From positions 1 through 8,642 of the forward strand of contig JAJYRT010000075.1 in NCBI GenBank assembly GCA_021793945.1: a stretch of DNA of 8,642 bases. Reading direction: 5' to 3'. Shown piece after piece: positions 6,152 through 8,642 of this stretch. How positions within the stretch are numbered: the stretch's first letter is position 1; every line of letters starts with the position of its first letter. The notes under the pieces are model-generated. The model had not been told where the DNA came from. It saw only the letters and a program-made list of their open reading frames with translations, and made no database searches. This DNA comes from Thermoplasmata archaeon (lineage in GTDB: Archaea > Thermoplasmatota > Thermoplasmata > Thermoplasmatales > Thermoplasmataceae). The position numbers and the translations under genes were made by a program.

Positions 6152-7237
6152 TCAGAGATTTCCCCTTTTTGCCTGTTCCAGCTCAATTGACCTGAACAGT
6201 GCCTTGAAATTTCCGTTTCCGAAGGAAATTGCACCCTTTCTCTGAATGATTTCATAGAAGAACGTTGGCCGATCTCCCATGGGCTTTGTGAAGATCTGCA
6301 ACAGATATCCCTTGTCGTCCCTGTCAACAAGAATGCGGAGCTTCTTCAATTTCTCCACGTCCTCGCTTATGCTCCCCACCCTGTCCTTCAGGTCATCATA
6401 ATAAGAATCAGGGGTATAGAGAAATTCAATTCCCCTGCTCCTCAGGTCAGAAACGGTTTTTATGATGTCCCCTGTCTCAAGGGCCATATGCTGCACTCCT
6501 GGTGAGTTATAATAGTCCAGGTATTCCTGTATCTGTGATTTCTTCAGCCCGTAGGCTGGCTCATTGACCGGGAATATTATTTTCCTGTTGTTGTATTCAA
6601 CCACCTTGGATCTGAGGGCCGAATACTCCGTGCTTATATCCTTGTCGTCAAAGCTTATGAGCTGCCGGAATCCGAAGCCGTCTATGTAGTATTTAACCCA
6701 GTTATCCATGTTCTTCTCCTCAACGTTTCCAACAACATGGTCTATCCTCTTGATTCCAACCGGCGCTGAATCTCCTTCAACCTCCTGGAAGTCCGGCGGA
6801 AGAGCATCGTCATATTCGGAATAATCATTGATTGTGTGAACGGTTTCGCCATAGGTCGGCACGGTTGATCTTCTCAGCTTTCCGGAAGGTGTCTTCACGG
6901 TCTCTATCTTGCCCATCTTTACAACCCCACGCCTGGAGACCTCACTGGCGGTATCATCAATATTGTCTACACGGAATGATACGTCTTTGACGCCGTCCCC
7001 ATGCTTCCTGACGTGTTCCGCAATTGGGGAGTTCTGGTCAAGGAAGCTGGTCAGCTTCAGTTTCATTGAACCCTGCCCCATCAGGTAAGATACGCGATCC
7101 CTCACGCCGGTTTCAGGTCCAGCGTATCCGAGCATCTTGAACCCCATGGCAGTCTTGTGAAAAAAGGCCCACTGTTTGGCTGATCCCACGTAAAATTCAA
7201 CGCTGTCTATTGAGTCAAGAATCTTCTCGGACGTCAC
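6152..7237 (-). CDS. hpd: 4-hydroxyphenylpyruvate dioxygenase
   Basis: Fe(II) alpha-keto-acid dioxygenase of the vicinal-oxygen-chelate fold that converts 4-hydroxyphenylpyruvate to homogentisate, CO2 being released. Length (361) is typical. The iron triad is H167 (RIDHVVGNV), H250 (GVQHMALETGDI) and E329 (TFFYEIIQRKG). FPVNEPAYG (222-230) and the C-terminal FKALFRSIELEQAKRGNL are classic for this enzyme. The start is a GTG at 7237-7235: an in-frame TAA lies upstream with no ATG between, and there is no Shine-Dalgarno, but a TATA-like box is placed for a leaderless mRNA. First gene of a four-gene operon. Hydroxymandelate synthase has the same fold, but the dioxygenase and hydrolase partners make HPPD far likelier. 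Confidence 0.95.
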   Translation of the reverse strand: MTSEKILDSIDSVEFYVGSAKQWAFFHKTAMGFKMLGYAGPETGVRDRVSYLMGQGSMKLKLTSFLDQNSPIAEHVRKHGDGVKDVSFRVDNIDDTASEVSRRGVVKMGKIETVKTPSGKLRRSTVPTYGETVHTINDYSEYDDALPPDFQEVEGDSAPVGIKRIDHVVGNVEEKNMDNWVKYYIDGFGFRQLISFDDKDISTEYSALRSKVVEYNNRKIIFPVNEPAYGLKKSQIQEYLDYYNSPGVQHMALETGDIIKTVSDLRSRGIEFLYTPDSYYDDLKDRVGSISEDVEKLKKLRILVDRDDKGYLLQIFTKPMGDRPTFFYEIIQRKGAISFGNGNFKALFRSIELEQAKRGNL

Positions 7238-7257
7238 AATTATGCATGAAAGGCGGA

Positions 7258-7265
7258 ATTAAAAG
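7258..7265 (-). promoter_or_regulatory. TATA-like box of the tyrosine catabolic operon
   Basis: On the minus strand TTTTAATT, preceded by ACC, begins 28 bases before the GTG at 7237, the spacing expected for a leaderless transcript. It nearly repeats the TTTTAATC box of the PPC gene. A second candidate, TAATTTATAG, lies at 7286-7277 and would give a leader of about 20 bases. Both fall between the gene and the transposon relic that begins at 7300. Confidence 0.5.
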
Positions 7266-7299
7266 GTTTATCATTGCTATAAATTAGCGCGGTTAATTG

Positions 7300-7428
7300 T
7301 CAACTACTCCGAGCTAAAGCATCGGAGTTTGCAGCTGGGAGATCAATACGATCGAAAATAGCACCCGCTGCAACAGGCTGGTTGACGGCAGCCCTGTTCC
7401 GGATGTTGAGTGAAGCTATGTAATCGGC
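7300..7428 (-). pseudogene. tnpB: 3'-terminal remnant of an IS200/IS605 tnpB gene
   Basis: The minus-strand frame ending in TGA at 7302-7300 encodes 42 residues beginning ADYIASLNIRNRAAVNQP, then running to ...NSDALARSS. This is the C-terminal tail of TnpB/OrfB: the (D)xNASxNIRNR helix that follows the second CxxC of the zinc finger, then a variable tail into the element end. Here the usual Asn of NAS is Ile. The zinc-finger cysteines, the RuvC-like catalytic residues and everything upstream are missing; the frame instead continues into an ABC ATPase fragment at about 7429. It cannot encode a nuclease. The remnant points at the operon promoter, in the same orientation as the operon. Confidence 0.72.
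7306..7328 (-). repeat. Right-end-like hairpin of the IS200/IS605 relic
   Basis: Perfect 7-bp inverted repeat ACTCCGA (7306-7312) / TCGGAGT (7322-7328). With A7321 bulged, the stem extends by GC/GC around a TAAA loop. It overlaps the last codons of the tnpB remnant, where right-end hairpins and the 3' part of the omega/reRNA scaffold lie in intact elements. The sequence TTGACAATTAACC just beyond it on the minus strand is a candidate element boundary. Confidence 0.6.
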
Positions 7429-7603
7429 TTCACCCTCAAGTCTACGGAAAATGCATCTGAAGAGCGTCGTTTTTCCTGCACCATTTTTCCAGATTACAAC
7501 CTGAATCCCAGGATCTGCGATCCTGATAAGTCAGGTCGTGAAAAATTTAGTTCATTCCGTAACCGGAAGAAAGGTGCTCAACGATCAGATCTGGGGAAAC
7601 CAC
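7429..7603 (-). pseudogene. Decayed ABC-transporter ATPase (N-terminal fragment)
   Basis: The minus strand from a GTG at 7603 reads VSPDLIVEHLSSGYGMN and then hits TAA (7549-7547). The same frame resumes with IFHDLT, then a one-base shift near 7527-7535 leads to IRIADPGIQVVIWKNGAGKT and on to TLFRCIF. Together this is the start of an ABC ATPase: strand 1 with the A-loop (LxVxxLSxGYG), then a Walker A of NGAGKTT at 7485-7465. Everything beyond Walker A (Q-loop, signature, Walker B) is gone, and the frame passes into the tnpB tail after LEGE (7440-7429). At least three lesions are visible: an internal stop, a frameshift and a truncation. It starts 11 bases after the zinc-ribbon gene's stop, so the two may once have shared an operon. 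Transport substrate cannot be inferred. Confidence 0.7.
7509..7535. repeat. Two overlapping palindromes inside the ABC pseudogene
   Basis: CAGGATC-TGC-GATCCTG (7509-7525) is a perfect 7-bp stem with a 3-base loop. CCTGA-TAAG-TCAGG (7522-7535) is a perfect 5-bp stem sharing four bases with the first, so the hairpins are mutually exclusive. They coincide with the region of the pseudogene frameshift. No function is claimed. Confidence 0.5.
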
Positions 7604-7614
7604 ATCGCAGGAGT

Positions 7615-7785
7615 TTACTTTCCGACTACCTCGAATTCACCGGCGAGTGCCTGATAGTTACATTTTGGACAGGTTATTTTGTCACCTAGTGCCGTGAATC
7701 CCAGCCCTATACCAATCCTCTTCTGTCCGAATATCGGTTTCTTGAACTCGACCCCACATTTAGGGCACTTTATAATTTTTGCCAA
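7615..7785 (-). CDS. Small zinc-ribbon protein (56 residues, TTG start)
   Basis: A short gene encoding 56 residues with two CPKC knuckles (C7/C10 and C39/C42), the four-cysteine arrangement of a zinc ribbon. The linker includes a basic stretch (FKKPIFGQKR, 14-23) and a Gly-rich strand (IGIGLGF, 24-30). The start is TTG at 7785: an in-frame TGA lies three codons upstream, no ATG or GTG is available, and GGTGAT (7796-7791) sits five bases before the TTG. The family is not one I can name; candidates are nucleic-acid binding, a small rubredoxin-like protein, or a subunit of a larger complex. It is transcribed away from the HemQ-like gene and towards the ABC ATPase pseudogene 11 bases downstream. 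Confidence 0.75.
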   Translation of the reverse strand: MAKIIKCPKCGVEFKKPIFGQKRIGIGLGFTALGDKITCPKCNYQALAGEFEVVGK

Positions 7786-7790
7786 CCATA

Positions 7791-7796
7791 ATCACC
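7791..7796 (-). promoter_or_regulatory. Ribosome binding site fixing the TTG start of the zinc-ribbon gene
   Basis: GGTGAT on the minus strand, five bases from the TTG at 7785. An ATG at 7789-7787 is out of frame, terminates after a few codons and is only one base from this site, so it is not the start. Confidence 0.6.
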
Positions 7797-7815
7797 CGAC
7801 ATGCTTGTTGTAGCT

Positions 7816-7823
7816 GTTATATG
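7816..7823 (-). promoter_or_regulatory. TATA-like box of the zinc-ribbon gene
   Basis: CATATAAC on the minus strand would place transcription start at about 7795, giving a leader of about ten bases that includes GGTGAT, as proposed for the HDO gene. The stretch upstream to 7855 is very AT-rich and offers further TATA-like options. Confidence 0.4.
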
Positions 7824-7957
7824 CGATTTATTACATGTATAATAATATGTCGTAAACGTCAAAAAAATGATCAATTCACGATCTGAATCTGCTATTCCAT
7901 GGGTGCATACCTGGACAAAATGAAAAAGAATAACTATCATTCAGCAATAAACCGAGG

Positions 7958-8620
7958 ATGTCCTCCGGTACAGAGATTTACATGATGGTCATCTCCTTCA
8001 GGCTAAAGCCGACATTCTATTCACTCACCAGGGAAAAGAGGGATTCAATGTCGGTTGCTGCACAGGATCTGTTTACAGGTTTCTCAAGCGATCTCGTGAA
8101 CCACCTGTCGTACAGATCTATGCGTTCTGACGGTGATATAGTCTTCTGGTATTCCTCGCATTCTCCTGAGACTATTGAGGCAGTGAAATTTGGTCTCAAC
8201 GATAAATTTTCCCCTTACATGAGGCCTAATTACAGCATGATCTCACTTTATGAGGATTCCCCGTACCTCAAGCCGGGCAATGTTCTGGACGATACACTGA
8301 AGCAACAACCACTGAAATATTTTGTTGCGTATCCCATGAGTAAGCAACCTGAATGGTATCTCCTCGATTATGAGGAAAGAAAGAAGATCATGGCGGAGCA
8401 CATAGGGATGGCTCTCGCCGATCCTGAGGGTCGATCTGTCAGGTCATACACGACATACTCGTACGGACTTGGAGACCAGGAATTCGTCGTCCTGTATGAA
8501 ACCGAATCGCTTGCAGCGTGGTCACACGCAACCAGGAAACTCAGGGAAGCACGCGCAAGAAAATGGATTGTTAACGAAACGCCGATAATAGTTGGCATAC
8601 TGAAAGAAAAATTGTTTTAA
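7958..8620 (+). CDS. HemQ/ChdC-like haem-binding protein (chlorite-dismutase fold)
   Basis: A 220-residue protein of two ferredoxin-like halves, as in the chlorite dismutase/HemQ family. The C-terminal half carries KYFVAYPMSK (120-129), EWYLLDYEERKKIMAEH (132-148), TYSYGLGDQEFVVLYE (166-181) and LREARARKWIVNETPIIVG (195-213). H148 is the expected proximal haem ligand. Y125 and K129 of YPMSK correspond to Tyr145 and Lys149 recalled as catalytic in staphylococcal coproheme decarboxylase, while S163 falls where chlorite dismutases have the catalytic Arg and firmicute HemQ a Gln. This favours coproheme decarboxylation with H2O2 or another haem role, not chlorite breakdown. Start: ATG 7958 with GAGG directly before it; an in-frame ATG pair at 7982 is an alternative. 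No strong TATA box is seen; AAAAAGAATAACTA at about 7923-7936 is a weak candidate. Confidence 0.85.
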   Translation: MSSGTEIYMMVISFRLKPTFYSLTREKRDSMSVAAQDLFTGFSSDLVNHLSYRSMRSDGDIVFWYSSHSPETIEAVKFGLNDKFSPYMRPNYSMISLYEDSPYLKPGNVLDDTLKQQPLKYFVAYPMSKQPEWYLLDYEERKKIMAEHIGMALADPEGRSVRSYTTYSYGLGDQEFVVLYETESLAAWSHATRKLREARARKWIVNETPIIVGILKEKLF

Positions 8621-8642
8621 AAATAAAATTTATGTGGGGAAG

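Noticed and set aside
7831..7855. AT-rich near-palindrome between the zinc-ribbon and HemQ-like genes as an operator
   Set aside because: Outer arms TTAC/GTAA and inner arms ACAT/ATGT do not share one centre of symmetry. The AT-richness is adequately explained as promoter DNA.
8632..8642. ATG at 8632 as the start of a further plus-strand gene
   Set aside because: Only three codons are visible before the right edge and there is no clear ribosome binding site, so the call cannot be supported.
1..8642. CRISPR array, tRNA or rRNA genes, intact insertion sequence
   Set aside because: No regularly spaced direct repeats, no cloverleaf-like segments with a TTCGA arm in the right context and no rRNA core sequence were noticed by eye. 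The only mobile-element signal is the tnpB tail at 7300-7428.

Overview
The window looks like chromosomal DNA of an aerobic, probably thermoacidophilic archaeon of the Thermoplasmatales. The grounds are heavy use of AGG/AGA and ATA codons, archaeal TATA-like boxes set for leaderless or very short leaders, GGTGA-type ribosome binding sites, and protein families familiar from that order. Assignments rest on motif recognition alone; no database search was possible.

Layout. 1-1620 (minus): an integral-membrane GT2-type glycosyltransferase whose stop overlaps the start of an AlkA-type DNA glycosylase that runs off the left edge. 1621-1889: divergent intergenic region. 1890-3057 (plus): a haem-oxygenase-like di-metal oxidase (HDO; TenA/CADD-like fold), then a stand-alone PPC/DUF296 protein with its own promoter. 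3060-7237 (minus): a compact aromatic amino-acid catabolic operon, read from the right as 4-hydroxyphenylpyruvate dioxygenase, a fumarylacetoacetase-family hydrolase, homogentisate 1,2-dioxygenase and a maleylacetate-reductase-like member of the iron-ADH superfamily. 7300-7603 (minus): a decayed ABC-transporter ATPase N-terminus joined in frame to the last 42 codons of an IS200/IS605 TnpB gene, including the element's right-end-like hairpin. 7615-7785 (minus): a 56-residue zinc-ribbon protein. 7958-8620 (plus): a chlorite-dismutase-fold HemQ/ChdC-like protein.

How the genes work together. Three genes of the central operon give 4-hydroxyphenylpyruvate -> homogentisate -> maleylacetoacetate and a final C-C hydrolysis. 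The usual glutathione-dependent maleylacetoacetate isomerase is absent. Its place is taken by a reductase-like gene whose closest familiar relatives reduce maleylacetate, a near analogue of maleylacetoacetate. A reductive, isomerase-free homogentisate route (maleylacetoacetate -> succinylacetoacetate -> succinate + acetoacetate) is the most interesting hypothesis in the window. The operon promoter sits directly beside the transposon relic.
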